Positions 26,145 through 36,520 of a stretch of 64,000 nucleotides of DNA are shown one piece after another. The stretch comes from CALODL01 sp942492115 (GTDB lineage Bacteria > Planctomycetota > Phycisphaerae > UBA1845 > CAIVHJ01): NCBI GenBank assembly GCA_942492115.1, contig CALODL010000001.1, positions 186,001 through 250,000 of the forward strand, read 5' to 3'. Under the pieces are notes generated by a model. That model made no database searches, was not told the origin of the DNA, and saw only the letters and a program-made list of their open reading frames with translations. The first letter of the stretch is position 1. Each line of letters starts with the position of its first letter. A program made the translations under genes and the position numbers.

Positions 26145-26672
26145 TGTTCCATCTCCAGTGTCATCCCACGATGTGAGGGATGCACGATAGTCGGCGCGCA
26201 CAGGCAGCCGGTTCAACCAGTCGCGATTTTGTCGCAAGGGAATCGCGCGGCGCGCAGACTCAGCTCAGGTGAGGTGGCGCACCGCTACAAAGTCGAAGAA
26301 AATGGAACTAGACAATGGGCTTCATACGGTGCCTAGACTACCGCCTGTCTCGCTTTGATGCAAGTCCCGCTGTGTCTCGTGGGGCGCGGCAGAGTCATCC
26401 GTTGAACTGCCGAAAAGACAACCCGGGTGTGAATCGAGCGTGCTCGCCTGGATCAGGATGAATCTGCCAGGGGAGAGGCCTGTGGAGATAAGGCGTTTGT
26501 ACGAATGAACCTACGATCACTCCCTCGAGATCGCTCCGCCGGGCCAAGCGCGAGATCCTGATTTCTTGACGCAGCACATGGGCAGTCTTCGTTGAACCAA
26601 ATGGGCGTCGTTCTCGAGATGCGAACATGACGACCGCCTGACGAAGCACTGCACACATGAAAGGCAATGAGT
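26145..26672. other. Intergenic region between divergent rsgA and the giant lipoprotein gene
   Basis: No gene is supported in these 528 bases. A minus-strand frame of about 97 codons overlaps the lipoprotein start and shows no family features. No clear promoter or long repeat is visible. Confidence 0.45.
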
Positions 26673-29600
26673 ATGAAGACGACTGCATTCAGACTGGCCG
26701 TTGGGCTCCTGGTTCTCCCTGTCATTCACATTGCCTGTATCGGCGACCGGGGCACGCCAACGTCGATGCCGGAAGTGGTTGATGTTCGTGCGTTGAGCAG
26801 TCATTACGTATTGGTGACCCTCGCTGCCCCGGCCGGCAGTGCAGTCGAGGACCTGTCGAATTTTCTGATCACCGAGCCTGGCGCGGGGCAGCTGCCGGTG
26901 TTGAGTGCCGAGTTGAGTGACGATGGCACCCGCGTATTGCTGGCCACCGAGGGTCAGCAAGACGTGTCGTACAGCTTCACCTTAGGAGGTGCGGGAGAGG
27001 GTGACGGCATGCCGTTTCTCGGTTCCGTACGGCGCGAGCCATTCCTCGAGAGCGCCATCGCCTTGAGTAACACCCAGATTCTGCTGACATTCAGCACAAA
27101 GTTAGACCGCACTTCGGCAGAGAACGCGGCTTACTACAGGATCAAGGACCCTGACGGCGACACCGATGTTGATATCGAGATCCTCAGTGCCGCGCTGAGC
27201 GATGACGGAACCACGGTGGTTCTGATCACAACCGCCCAAGAGAACATGCCCTACGAAATCGGCGTGACCAACGTGCAGGCGAGCTACACGTGTGCCGATG
27301 GAGCCGTATTCCTGTTGGATGTGCTCAGCCAGGGGCCACTGTGCGATTCGAGCGTACGTCCGAGGGGCATTGACAGCGCTGCCGCGCAGTTTCGCGTCAC
27401 CGCGCGCACCGACGTCAATCACAACCAGTCAACAAGTGCCCTGGCGGATGGCTCAGCGGGTAGCGTGACTACCAGCGGCGAGGGGGCCGGCGTGATGAGG
27501 ACCAGTTGTTCCGGTAGCCCAAGCATCTCCGGTAGCTCTGAGAGCAGGGATGAGGAACTGGTTTTCACCCCGGATGAGCCCGTGCTGGCTACGGATATCA
27601 GGCTCGGACTTCGGCAAATCGATTTGTCCTCAGATGAGCCGGTCCTGTTCATCTCGAGCGTGAACGCACCCGACTACGACTACGTCGTGGATGCCGACGA
27701 GATCCGGCCAGCATTCAGCAGTACCGGCGGTCATCGCGGTGAGATCGATTTCGCTATGCTGGGAAGCTTGCCGCAAGGATTGATGATCAACATGTTCAAG
27801 ATCCGGGCAACGCGTGAGGCATTTTTTGTGGAGACCGTGTGCGGGCTGGAGCATCGCGGGCAGTTGATTGACCCGACGCGCAATACGGCCAGCCTGTTCG
27901 GCATGCCGCCCGTGGATGGCGATGGTCCAGAAGTGACCAATGTGGTCTCTACCGGAGACACAACGTTGTTGGTGTCATTCAATGAACCGTTGAGTGCGGA
28001 TGCCATCAACCCGGCCAGTTTCGGGATCACACCGGCTCTGACCGTTGTGGACGCGGCTCTGACTTTGCACGATACCCAGGTCATTCTAACCACGCTACCT
28101 CAGGTGGCCGGTCAGCAGTACACGGTCACGGTCGTCGGTGTGACCGACAAAGCCGGGAATGCCATCGAGGTCGGCGCCGGTGATACCGCCACGTTTACCT
28201 TTTCTGGCGGAGCGGCCGGCCTGGGTGCCGGCACGTTGCCGCGGGTTGTTGGAGCTGCCTCCAGCACCAATACCGAGGTCATCGTGACCTTCAACAAACC
28301 GATGGGCGACAGCGCAGTTGTCGCATCGAACTACGCAGTCGTGACCCAAAGTGTACAGGCGGAAGCCGCAGGACTGATCGTCAGTGCGGCCGACTGGCTG
28401 GATCAGAACGATCGTACTGCGGTCAAGCTGACCACCTGGGAACAGAGCCAGATCGAGTATGTCGTCGTGGCCTTCAATGTCCGCGACCAGTCAGGAAACT
28501 TGTTGGCGCCCCGGACGCCGCTGGTCGATCCGACCAGTGCCAGTTTCTGGGGTACCGGCGTTTCTGGCGAACCGGCTGATTTTGACAATGACGGGCTACC
28601 CGATGTGGAGGAGCAACTCGGCTGGATCGTGACCATTACGCTCAAGAGCGGCGAGGTCATTCAACGGGAAGTCACTTCGGATCCGACGAAATCAGATACC
28701 GACGAGGACGGCTTGGACGATCGCGAGGAACAACGTCGCGGTACGGATCCCCGTGACCAGGATACCGACGCGGACTTACTTGCGGACAACGATGAGGCAT
28801 TGAAGTACCTCAGCAGCCCCACCGCTCAAGATAGCGATGAGGATGGGATCGATGACGCCAAGGAGATCAGCGTTTTCGACACTTCTCCGATTCTGGATGA
28901 CACCGACGGCGATGGCCTGCTCGACGGTGATGAAGTGCTGGTGGCCAACAGGCATCCGCGGATCGCCGATCTGCCCCGCCCTCGCGTGGACATCGGCGAA
29001 ATGAACCTGACTCTTGATACGCGTTTCAGTTTCACCGATGCGATGGGGCAGTCCCAGACCACCGACCAGCAAGTGTCCACCTCGCTCACCCAGAGCGAGA
29101 CGGACACCTTCGGCTTCAGTGACAGCAACACCACCGCTCACGCCATTACGACCGGTGGCAAGTTCGGCATGGAGTTCCCCGTAATCAAGGCCGGGTTCGA
29201 AGTTAGCTTCGGCTTCAACTACAGCGATTCGGAGACCGTGGCGATTACACGTGGATCGGCCCAGAGTGCACAGGAGAGTTACCAGGAGTCCCTCGGGACA
29301 TCCGCAACAGTCGACGAGACCCGCAGCGTGACGCGTGAGGTGGTCGGCGCCAACGTGCAGGTCAACCTCAGCATCGAGAACCAGGGTGACATCGCCTTTT
29401 CGATCGCCAATCTGCAGGTGTCTGCATTGCAGCAAGATCCGAGGAACCGTGGGCGGCTCGTGCCCGTGGCGACACTGAGCCCCGCCGTGGGGACCGAGGC
29501 CGTGTTCAACCTCGGGCCGTTCGTGCCCGAACGCGGGCCGTTCATCTTCGAGAGTCGAGAGGTTTTTCCTTCACTGGTTGAGGATCTGTTCAAGAATCCG

Positions 29601-32048
29601 CGCGGGCTGGTCTTCAAAGTGGCCAACTTCGACCTCACCGACGAGCTCGGACGCAATTTTGCCTTCGCATCTCAGACAACCAATGACCGTACGGCCGGGT
29701 TGGTTCTTGACTTCGGCAACGGTGTGACCGAAAGCTACCGTGTCGCAACCAACAGCACATTCGATGACGACAGCATCCCCGTGGGTATCACCATGCGGGA
29801 AGCCCTGCAGGAGATTCTCGACTTGCCCAAGCTGTGTGCGCCTGGTGACAACAACGCGCCCATGGATTGCGCTGCATGTGAGGCCAGTTGTCCAGACCGG
29901 GCGATCGTAGACGGTGGCGACGGCGTGGCTGACACGGTCGCGCATCCGAATGACATTCAAGTGATTCCCGTCGGTCTGTTTGTTGGAGCAGACCGCATCG
30001 TCGTGCTTCCGGGGGCCGATGGTCAACTGCAAACGATACCGGTGAGCGACGATCGCGTAGGCTTGACCGCAGGCTACACCACCGAGATCACCAACGGGGT
30101 GGAGTATCTGACCCGCGTGAGATCGATCGAAGAAGATTCTGGCCGTCAGCAGTTCTGGCGAATCATCGCCAACCGGCCGCTGTCAACCGACGTGAACTTC
30201 GATGACATTGTTCTCAACAGTGGCGATGTGTTTTCTCTTGCCCTGGTCCAGGATCAGGACGACGACAATCTGTGGGCCCGCGAGGAGTTCCTTCATCGCA
30301 GTTCAGACTTGCTGCGCAACAGCGACGGGCACGTCGTCATTGACGGCGGCGACGGCAAAGTCGACACGCAGGCGACCGGTGACGACATACAGCTGGTCGT
30401 TTTTGGCAATCAGGTGACTCCGTTCACGCCACTCATTGGTCCCGGCGCGAACGGTGTGATCGAGCCTGCAACTCAGGCGGGGTTGGCCGGCGATGATCGG
30501 TTTCTTGATCCGGCGAACGGAACCGGCGACCTGTTGCAGGACACTGCAGAGGTCCGGGATGGCTGGATCGTCGCCGTCGTCGGCCAGCTGCCGTACCGGG
30601 TGTACTCGGATCCGTCTATCGCGGATTCCGATGGTGACGGCCTGGCCGATGACGATGAGTTCAATCGGCTCACCGACCCCCGAAAGATCGATACGGATGA
30701 CGATCGGGTGAGTGACGCGGACGAGGTCAATGGCTATGGCCCTGGCAATATGTTCCAGACCGATCCGCTGAATCCCGATTCCGACAACGACGGGTTGACC
30801 GACGGTGTCGAGATCGCTCTTGGAGCAAACCCGAACGTAAACGACTCGGCCACGTTCCTGGATACCGACAACGACGGTCTAACCGATCTTCAGGAGTGCC
30901 TTTGCGGCTCAGATAGACTGGTCGCCGACAGCGATGGCGACCAGTTGCCGGATCTGCTGGAGTGCTTCCCACTTCCGGATATCCCATCCTGTGGGCCGGT
31001 TCCGGCAAATGTTTTCGATCAGTGTCCGCCGCCGCCGTCTGTCTTTGTCTGCAACACGCCGGACCTGGATGGTGACAACATGCCTGATCCGCGCTTGTCC
31101 GATCCCAACAGTCCCAACAGCGACGCGGACTCGCTATTGGATTTCGACGAGTTCGATCCTCAATCGCCACAGAGCATCAGTCCGTCGCTGTTCAATCAGT
31201 TCAACCAGGCGTGCAGCCAGGCGGCCAACTGCTTCTACAGTAGCACGGGTTCACAGTTATACGGCACAGATCCGCGTAGTGCGGATACGGATGGCGATAT
31301 GCGTGATGACGATGTGGAGGTCAACAGTTCATGGCTCGTATTGGCGTGCATCAATGGGGCACCCCCGACCTCGACGCTTGTGCAATCGAGCCCGCGGCTG
31401 AAGGATGCTGACAACGATGGTTCCGATGACATGAAAGAATTCAATGATCTGACGCATCCCAATCAACCCGACACGGACATGGACTCGATTCTGGATGGCT
31501 CGGACGCTATTCCTGATGGTTGCTCGAAGAAGGTCAGAGTAGAGTTCGATCGCTATGTAGTAGGCAACAACGATTGTGATCCCGCACCTGGCGGTCTAAT
31601 GAAAGGCACTTTTACCGTCCGGCTTTTCGTCGATAATCCGGACGATGCGGTGACCCCGGATGCCGTGGCGGTAGGGCCATTCTGCCTCTACGAAAACGAG
31701 GTGTACTATGGTGGAGGGCAGTCCAGCCTGGAGATCACCATCAAACCGGGACAGAGCCTGGAAGTGTCTGGCGAAGTGATCGAATACGACAATTTCGGTA
31801 GCGCCGTATTCGATTGTACCGCTTGCGGTGGCATACCCAACGAAGATGGTCCCGGCGACTGTGATGATGCAGCGATCGGAGACAATCTTTCCTGGAACAT
31901 CCTGCCGCGCGAATTCACCTTTGCGGAATTGTCTTCGGGACTCGTGGATATCGATCCAATCAATGATCCTGCTGCAAGTTGCTTCAAGGGCGGCAACGAT
32001 CCTATGGGTGACCACCAGATCGTCATCGACCTGCACGTGATTAAGTAG
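26673..32048 (+). CDS. Giant exported protein with Ig-like domains, TSP3 repeats and a Ser/Thr-rich beta core
   Basis: The product is about 1,791 aa from ATG 26673, nine bases after AAAGG; ATG 26667 is two codons upstream. A hydrophobic N terminus ends at VIHIAC, a poor lipobox, so lipidation is uncertain. Repeating SbsA-like Ig domains occupy about 35-210 and 400-620. Thrombospondin type 3 calcium repeats (DTDxDGLxD-type) lie at about 640-770 and again at 1310-1600. Between them, about 772-1060, is a Ser/Thr-rich alternating-strand region (GKFGMEFPVIKAGFEVSFGF, then a Ser/Gln/Thr run) reminiscent of aerolysin/ETX-MTX2 pore modules. A beta domain with four Cys ends the protein. Surface or secreted location is likely. 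The tandem lipoprotein gene 59 bases downstream is probably co-transcribed. Confidence 0.8.
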   Translation: MKTTAFRLAVGLLVLPVIHIACIGDRGTPTSMPEVVDVRALSSHYVLVTLAAPAGSAVEDLSNFLITEPGAGQLPVLSAELSDDGTRVLLATEGQQDVSYSFTLGGAGEGDGMPFLGSVRREPFLESAIALSNTQILLTFSTKLDRTSAENAAYYRIKDPDGDTDVDIEILSAALSDDGTTVVLITTAQENMPYEIGVTNVQASYTCADGAVFLLDVLSQGPLCDSSVRPRGIDSAAAQFRVTARTDVNHNQSTSALADGSAGSVTTSGEGAGVMRTSCSGSPSISGSSESRDEELVFTPDEPVLATDIRLGLRQIDLSSDEPVLFISSVNAPDYDYVVDADEIRPAFSSTGGHRGEIDFAMLGSLPQGLMINMFKIRATREAFFVETVCGLEHRGQLIDPTRNTASLFGMPPVDGDGPEVTNVVSTGDTTLLVSFNEPLSADAINPASFGITPALTVVDAALTLHDTQVILTTLPQVAGQQYTVTVVGVTDKAGNAIEVGAGDTATFTFSGGAAGLGAGTLPRVVGAASSTNTEVIVTFNKPMGDSAVVASNYAVVTQSVQAEAAGLIVSAADWLDQNDRTAVKLTTWEQSQIEYVVVAFNVRDQSGNLLAPRTPLVDPTSASFWGTGVSGEPADFDNDGLPDVEEQLGWIVTITLKSGEVIQREVTSDPTKSDTDEDGLDDREEQRRGTDPRDQDTDADLLADNDEALKYLSSPTAQDSDEDGIDDAKEISVFDTSPILDDTDGDGLLDGDEVLVANRHPRIADLPRPRVDIGEMNLTLDTRFSFTDAMGQSQTTDQQVSTSLTQSETDTFGFSDSNTTAHAITTGGKFGMEFPVIKAGFEVSFGFNYSDSETVAITRGSAQSAQESYQESLGTSATVDETRSVTREVVGANVQVNLSIENQGDIAFSIANLQVSALQQDPRNRGRLVPVATLSPAVGTEAVFNLGPFVPERGPFIFESREVFPSLVEDLFKNPRGLVFKVANFDLTDELGRNFAFASQTTNDRTAGLVLDFGNGVTESYRVATNSTFDDDSIPVGITMREALQEILDLPKLCAPGDNNAPMDCAACEASCPDRAIVDGGDGVADTVAHPNDIQVIPVGLFVGADRIVVLPGADGQLQTIPVSDDRVGLTAGYTTEITNGVEYLTRVRSIEEDSGRQQFWRIIANRPLSTDVNFDDIVLNSGDVFSLALVQDQDDDNLWAREEFLHRSSDLLRNSDGHVVIDGGDGKVDTQATGDDIQLVVFGNQVTPFTPLIGPGANGVIEPATQAGLAGDDRFLDPANGTGDLLQDTAEVRDGWIVAVVGQLPYRVYSDPSIADSDGDGLADDDEFNRLTDPRKIDTDDDRVSDADEVNGYGPGNMFQTDPLNPDSDNDGLTDGVEIALGANPNVNDSATFLDTDNDGLTDLQECLCGSDRLVADSDGDQLPDLLECFPLPDIPSCGPVPANVFDQCPPPPSVFVCNTPDLDGDNMPDPRLSDPNSPNSDADSLLDFDEFDPQSPQSISPSLFNQFNQACSQAANCFYSSTGSQLYGTDPRSADTDGDMRDDDVEVNSSWLVLACINGAPPTSTLVQSSPRLKDADNDGSDDMKEFNDLTHPNQPDTDMDSILDGSDAIPDGCSKKVRVEFDRYVVGNNDCDPAPGGLMKGTFTVRLFVDNPDDAVTPDAVAVGPFCLYENEVYYGGGQSSLEITIKPGQSLEVSGEVIEYDNFGSAVFDCTACGGIPNEDGPGDCDDAAIGDNLSWNILPREFTFAELSSGLVDIDPINDPAASCFKGGNDPMGDHQIVIDLHVIK

Positions 32049-32107
32049 AGCTTCTGTTCCTCCCCGGTCATCAGGCCGGGGGGGGTGCCAAATCGGAGAA
32101 CTGGCCC

Positions 32108-33619
32108 ATGTGCAGGACTCGTTGTGCGTTTCTGAAATGTCTTGGCGGATGGCTGCTCGGTACGGTCGGCTTCATGAGCGGTTGCGCAGGCATGACGAGC
32201 GATTCCGCACCGTTATCTTCGCCAATCGCGTCCGATTCCGAGGCTGCGGACGCCGGCACCGTGGTCGGTGCGACAGACGATACGGCCACCGGTGCGTGTT
32301 GCTTCGATCAGCGTTGCCTTCCCGATGACGGACTTGGGCTGTGTTGCGTGGAAACCGCCCTCGACCATTGCGCGACACAAGGCGGTGCGTACATGGGGGC
32401 GTTCACGCGTTGTGCCGAACAGCCATGCCTGGTCCTGTTGGAACTCGACAGTGACCATGATGGTTTGAGTGATGTAGAAGAACTCATGATCGGGAATGAT
32501 CCCAATGATCCGTCGGATGGTCCGGATATCGATGGCGATGGTCTGCCCAACGGTGAGGACCCCGACGTCGATGGCGACGGATTCCTCAACGCCGTAGATG
32601 TGGACATCGATGGCGACGGTATTCTGAACTCATTCGATCCCGACGACGATGCTGACGGCCTGCCCGATGCGATTGACTTTGACGACGACGCCGATGGTAT
32701 TCCGGATCCCGAGCTCGATGAGGACGAGCGCGAATGCAAGAAGAACAGTGACTGCAAACAGGGAGAGCTATGCGATACCGTCATTGGCGCACTTACGGCC
32801 GTGGTCAATCGTTGTCGTGAGCCCATGGAATGTGGCGCGGGCAACACGTGCCCGGACGATCAGTTTTGCAACGAAGACAATCGCTGCCTCGGGGCATGTC
32901 AACGGCATGCTGACTGCCCGTCGGGCTATGCATGTGAGAACATGCGCTGCAATCCGAGACAGTGCGATGAGGAATCGCCGTGCGGTGGTGACACTGACGT
33001 GTGCGGCGAGGGGGGGCGTTGTCGGTCGTCCTGCAAACGCGATTCTGATTGCCTGGGAAGCGAGGTGTGTACAGGCGATCCCCTTCACTGTGAGCGCCGC
33101 CAGTGCGTGGACGGCCGCGATTGTGATGCGATAGCGACTGACCCGTGCACCGTCAACTACTGCGACGACGGCCGTTGCCTGAACGTGCCGCCCCTCCCGC
33201 CCGCTGGTCAGTTTTGCGATCCTGCTGACGGCATCATGAAAGAGTGTAACACACCTGACGACAACCGTTGTGTTTCCGACGATGTCTGTATGCGTGGGGT
33301 CTGCGATACGGGTACCTGGAGATGTGGAGAACAACCCAAGTGCTTTGGCGAGACGCCATTGTGTGTGGGGGGGGAATGCCAGGAGTGCACGAATGACAAC
33401 GCCGATGCCTGCACACGCCTGGACAACGAAAACGCGTGTTTGCGGGGCGTGTGTGACAGTGGACAGTGCGTCGCGGAGGGCTGTCCGGCCGGTCAGTTGT
33501 GCGACGGCGCAGAGTGCATCGAATGTGATAACCCAGACGAAGACGGCGATTGTCCTGAAGAAGAAGACGATGAGGACGATGAGGACGATGAAGACGAGGA
33601 GGGCGGCGGTGGAGGATAA
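32108..33619 (+). CDS. Lipoprotein with TSP3 calcium repeats and Cys-rich (EGF/Dickkopf-like) repeats
   Basis: The 503-aa product starts at ATG 32108. The signal ends in the lipobox GFMSGC, so Cys26 is predicted to be lipidated. A GACC-type Cys unit (about 62-105) is followed by DxDGDG calcium repeats (about 112-205), then eight or so Cys-rich units with spacing like the small secreted Cys-knot repeats found in myxobacterial and planctomycete surface proteins (about 210-480). The chain ends in an Asp/Glu run and poly-Gly. It should be calcium-binding and cell-surface exposed. It follows the giant TSP3 protein by 59 bases, over a GC hairpin without a T-run. No enzymatic motif is visible. Confidence 0.8.
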   Translation: MCRTRCAFLKCLGGWLLGTVGFMSGCAGMTSDSAPLSSPIASDSEAADAGTVVGATDDTATGACCFDQRCLPDDGLGLCCVETALDHCATQGGAYMGAFTRCAEQPCLVLLELDSDHDGLSDVEELMIGNDPNDPSDGPDIDGDGLPNGEDPDVDGDGFLNAVDVDIDGDGILNSFDPDDDADGLPDAIDFDDDADGIPDPELDEDERECKKNSDCKQGELCDTVIGALTAVVNRCREPMECGAGNTCPDDQFCNEDNRCLGACQRHADCPSGYACENMRCNPRQCDEESPCGGDTDVCGEGGRCRSSCKRDSDCLGSEVCTGDPLHCERRQCVDGRDCDAIATDPCTVNYCDDGRCLNVPPLPPAGQFCDPADGIMKECNTPDDNRCVSDDVCMRGVCDTGTWRCGEQPKCFGETPLCVGGECQECTNDNADACTRLDNENACLRGVCDSGQCVAEGCPAGQLCDGAECIECDNPDEDGDCPEEEDDEDDEDDEDEEGGGGG

Positions 33620-33644
33620 GCCGGACCTTCGTACGCCGCGCCAG

Positions 33645-33671
33645 GGCGCTCGCTCCACAACAGAGAGCGCC
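33645..33671. repeat. Stem-loop in the convergent spacer between the TSP3 lipoprotein and uvrA
   Basis: GGCGCTC at 33645-33651 pairs with GAGCGCC at 33665-33671. It sits between the two stop codons and might act as a bidirectional terminator, but neither side has a T-run. Confidence 0.4.
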
Positions 33672-33688
33672 GCAGCGAACGAGAGCAT

Positions 33689-36520
33689 CTAACGTACGAC
33701 CGTTTCCTTCAGATACGGTCCCAGGAACCGCCCGGTATAGGATGACGAGTTCGCGGCGATGTCCTCCGGGTGACCTGCGCAAATGACCTGGCCGCCGTCA
33801 TCGCCCCCCTCCGGTCCCAGATCGATGATCCAGTCGCAGACCTTGACGACTTCGAGATTGTGCTCGATGACGACCACCGTGTTTCCGTGACCGACGAGCC
33901 GGTTGAGCACGGCTACGAGTTGATCGATGTCTGAGAAATGCAGGCCGGTCGTGGGTTCGTCGAGGATGTACAGCGTATGCTCCGCCGGGCGGCGACCGAG
34001 TTCACCAGCAAGCTTGACGCGCTGGGCCTCACCACCGGACAACGTGTTGGACGCCTGGCCAAGCGTGATGTACCCGAGTCCGACATCGCGCAGCGACTGC
34101 AGGAGCTGTGTGATGCGCGGCATATTCTCAAAGAATCGTGCAGCTTCGTCGACTCGCAGGTCGAGCACTTGAGCAATGTGTTTTCCGCGGTAGCGGACTT
34201 CGAGGGTTTCGCGGTTGTACCGCGTGCCCTTGCACGTGTCGCAGGTCACGTAGACATCGGGCATGAAGTGCATTTCGATTCGTTTCGTACCCTGCCCCTG
34301 GCATGACTCACAGCGCCCCCCCTTGACATTGAAGCTGAAGCGGCTCGGTGAGTAGCCGCGGATCCGTGCGTCACGGGTCTTGGCAAACAGTTGGCGGATG
34401 AGATCAAAGACCCCGACATACGTCGCTGGATTACTTCGAGGCGTGCGGCCAATCGGCGTCTGATCGATTTCGATGACTTTGTCGATATGTTGAGCTCCGA
34501 CCAGGCGATCAAAGTCGCCCGGCTTGTCGCGTGCGCCGGTCAGCCGTCGTTTGAGCGCGCGAACAAGGATGTGGTTGATCAGGGTACTCTTGCCGCTGCC
34601 CGACACGCCAGTGATACACACCAGGGCTTCGAGCGGTATGCGGATGTCGATGTTCTTGAGGTTGTGCTCGCGTGCGCCGCGTATTTCCAGGCTGTGGTTG
34701 AGGTCGATCGGTCGGCGCTGCTCGGGCGGATCGATCGTGCGGCGACCGCTGAGGTATTGTCCAGTAATGGACTTTCGGGACTTGAGAATCGTTTCGAGGG
34801 GGCCTTCAGCCATCACCTGACCGCCGTGTTCACCGGCGCCGGGGCCGATGTCCACGAGATGCTCGGCTGCCCGGATAGTGGCTTCATCGTGCTCCACGAC
34901 GATCACCGTGTTACCCAGATCCCGCAGAGACTCGAGCGTGCCAACCAGTCGTTCACTGTCTCGGGGATGCAGTCCGATCGTCGGTTCGTCGAGCACGTAG
35001 CATACGCCAACCAGTCCGCTGCCGACTTGCGTGGCGAGCCTGATGCGCTGGGCCTCGCCGCCGGACAACGACGCGCTGCGACGATCGAGTGTCAGGTAAC
35101 CGAGGCCAACCCGCTCGAGGAAGGCCAGTCGCTTGTGGATGGCACTGGACAGGGGGCCGGCGATGGCACCCTTCTCGCCGCTAAACTCGAGGTCACCGGC
35201 CCATTCCAGGGCCGCGGTGATATTCATTTGCGTGACTTCGCCGATGCTGCAACCGTTGATCAATACGGACCGCGCCGCGGCCCCAAGGCGGGCACCACAA
35301 CAATCGGTGCAGGGTGATTCGGAGAGGTAACCGTGCAGACGCTGCTTGACGCTGTCACTGTCCGTCTTGTCCCAACGACTCTGCAATTCGGCAATGACGC
35401 CGTCGTAGGCCGTGCCGAATGCCTTCTCGTCTTCCGCCGTCGTGCCGTGGAGCAGGATACGCCGCTTGTCCTCGGGCAGGTTGCGGAACGGTGCTTCGGG
35501 TTCGACATCGAATTGATCGCAGAACTCAGTTACCCGGAGTTGATGGCCTGCTGCAGCCTTGCCGCCACTCTGCCGCCAGGGATCAACGGCGCCTTGCGAC
35601 AGGGTCAGGTTCTCATCGGGGACGACCAGTTCGGGATCGAACTCGAGGATCGTACCCAGTCCGTCACAGGCCGGACAGGCCCCCATGGGCGAGTTGAAAC
35701 TGAACAACCGCGGCGACATCTCGGGGACCACGACATCCGGGTGATCGCAGCAGGCGTGCAGGGTGCTGAAGAAGGTGTCTGTCCACGTGCCATTGTCCGA
35801 AGCGCTGACCACGGTCGTGCCCAGTCCGAGCCGCAGGGCGACCTCGAGGCTGTCCGCCAGGCGAGCACGGATATCACCATTGATCGTCAAGCGATCGACC
35901 ACGGCGTCGATGTGGTGATTCTTGTTGGCCCGCAAAGTGGGATCGTCCTCGAGGCGGACCACATCACCATTGAGCCGAATGCGGACCAGGCCCTCCTTGC
36001 GGAGGTCGTCGATGACGTCCTGGTGTTTGCCACGTCGGCCACGAACGACCGGGGCCAGAACCATGACTGTCGCCTGGTCACACGCTTCGAGGGTATTGTC
36101 GACGATTTCGGCCACCGATTGACGGTGTATGGGCCGGTTGCACCGCCAGCAGTGCGGCGTGCCGACGCGGGCGTAGAGGGCCCGCAGGTAGTCGTAAATC
36201 TCGGTGGTCGTGGCGACGGTCGAGCGTGGGTTGCTGCTTCCGGAGCGCTGCTCGATGGCCACAGTGGGGGGCAGGCCGTCGATTTGATCGACATCGGGTT
36301 TTTGCCATTGTTCGAGGAATTGGCGCGCATACGTCGATAGAGACTCGACATAGCGACGTTGGCCCTCGGCGTAGATGGTATCGAAAGCCAGACTGCTCTT
36401 GCCCGAACCAGAGGGTCCCGTAATGACTGTCAGGGCATCGCGAGGAATGCTGAGCGTCAGGTCCTTGAGGTTGTGTGTCCGGGCCCCCCGGATGTCGATC
36501 GTCTTGCGGCGGTTTGCCAA
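33689..36520 (-). CDS. uvrA: Excinuclease ABC subunit A (UvrA)
   Basis: UvrA is the damage-sensing ATPase of nucleotide excision repair, acting as a dimer with UvrB. Both ABC modules are present: Walker A GPSGSGKSS and GVSGSGKST, signatures LSGGEAQRIRL and LSGGEAQRVKL, Walker B CYVLDEPTIGLHP and LYILDEPTTGLHF. Zinc modules are at CPACDGLG and CESCQGQG...CDTCKGT; the first CxxC of the N-terminal zinc module reads CCDH, so His may replace one Cys. I use TTG 36520, which has AGGAGG ten bases upstream and begins ANRRKTIDIRG, giving 943 aa. A GTG at 36553 would add 11 residues. It is convergent with the TSP3 lipoprotein gene and divergent from sdhC. Confidence 0.97.
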   Translation of the reverse strand: MANRRKTIDIRGARTHNLKDLTLSIPRDALTVITGPSGSGKSSLAFDTIYAEGQRRYVESLSTYARQFLEQWQKPDVDQIDGLPPTVAIEQRSGSSNPRSTVATTTEIYDYLRALYARVGTPHCWRCNRPIHRQSVAEIVDNTLEACDQATVMVLAPVVRGRRGKHQDVIDDLRKEGLVRIRLNGDVVRLEDDPTLRANKNHHIDAVVDRLTINGDIRARLADSLEVALRLGLGTTVVSASDNGTWTDTFFSTLHACCDHPDVVVPEMSPRLFSFNSPMGACPACDGLGTILEFDPELVVPDENLTLSQGAVDPWRQSGGKAAAGHQLRVTEFCDQFDVEPEAPFRNLPEDKRRILLHGTTAEDEKAFGTAYDGVIAELQSRWDKTDSDSVKQRLHGYLSESPCTDCCGARLGAAARSVLINGCSIGEVTQMNITAALEWAGDLEFSGEKGAIAGPLSSAIHKRLAFLERVGLGYLTLDRRSASLSGGEAQRIRLATQVGSGLVGVCYVLDEPTIGLHPRDSERLVGTLESLRDLGNTVIVVEHDEATIRAAEHLVDIGPGAGEHGGQVMAEGPLETILKSRKSITGQYLSGRRTIDPPEQRRPIDLNHSLEIRGAREHNLKNIDIRIPLEALVCITGVSGSGKSTLINHILVRALKRRLTGARDKPGDFDRLVGAQHIDKVIEIDQTPIGRTPRSNPATYVGVFDLIRQLFAKTRDARIRGYSPSRFSFNVKGGRCESCQGQGTKRIEMHFMPDVYVTCDTCKGTRYNRETLEVRYRGKHIAQVLDLRVDEAARFFENMPRITQLLQSLRDVGLGYITLGQASNTLSGGEAQRVKLAGELGRRPAEHTLYILDEPTTGLHFSDIDQLVAVLNRLVGHGNTVVVIEHNLEVVKVCDWIIDLGPEGGDDGGQVICAGHPEDIAANSSSYTGRFLGPYLKETVVR

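Noticed and set aside
26145..26237. N-terminal extension of rsgA to TTG 26237
   Set aside because: The extra 31 residues have no family match, and TTG 26144 has a well-placed GGAG.
26395..26688. A 97-codon minus-strand frame before the giant lipoprotein gene
   Set aside because: It overlaps the lipoprotein start and signal peptide and has no start signal or family resemblance.
28680..31500. Tandem repeat-like GATACCGACGGCGATGG-type stretches
   Set aside because: They are codon-level echoes of thrombospondin type 3 protein repeats, not a CRISPR array or DNA satellite: spacing and sequence vary.
32768..33688. A 306-codon minus-strand frame with hydrophobic stretches
   Set aside because: Antisense to the Cys-rich lipoprotein; the apparent membrane segments come from the complement of Cys/Gly/Asp codons.
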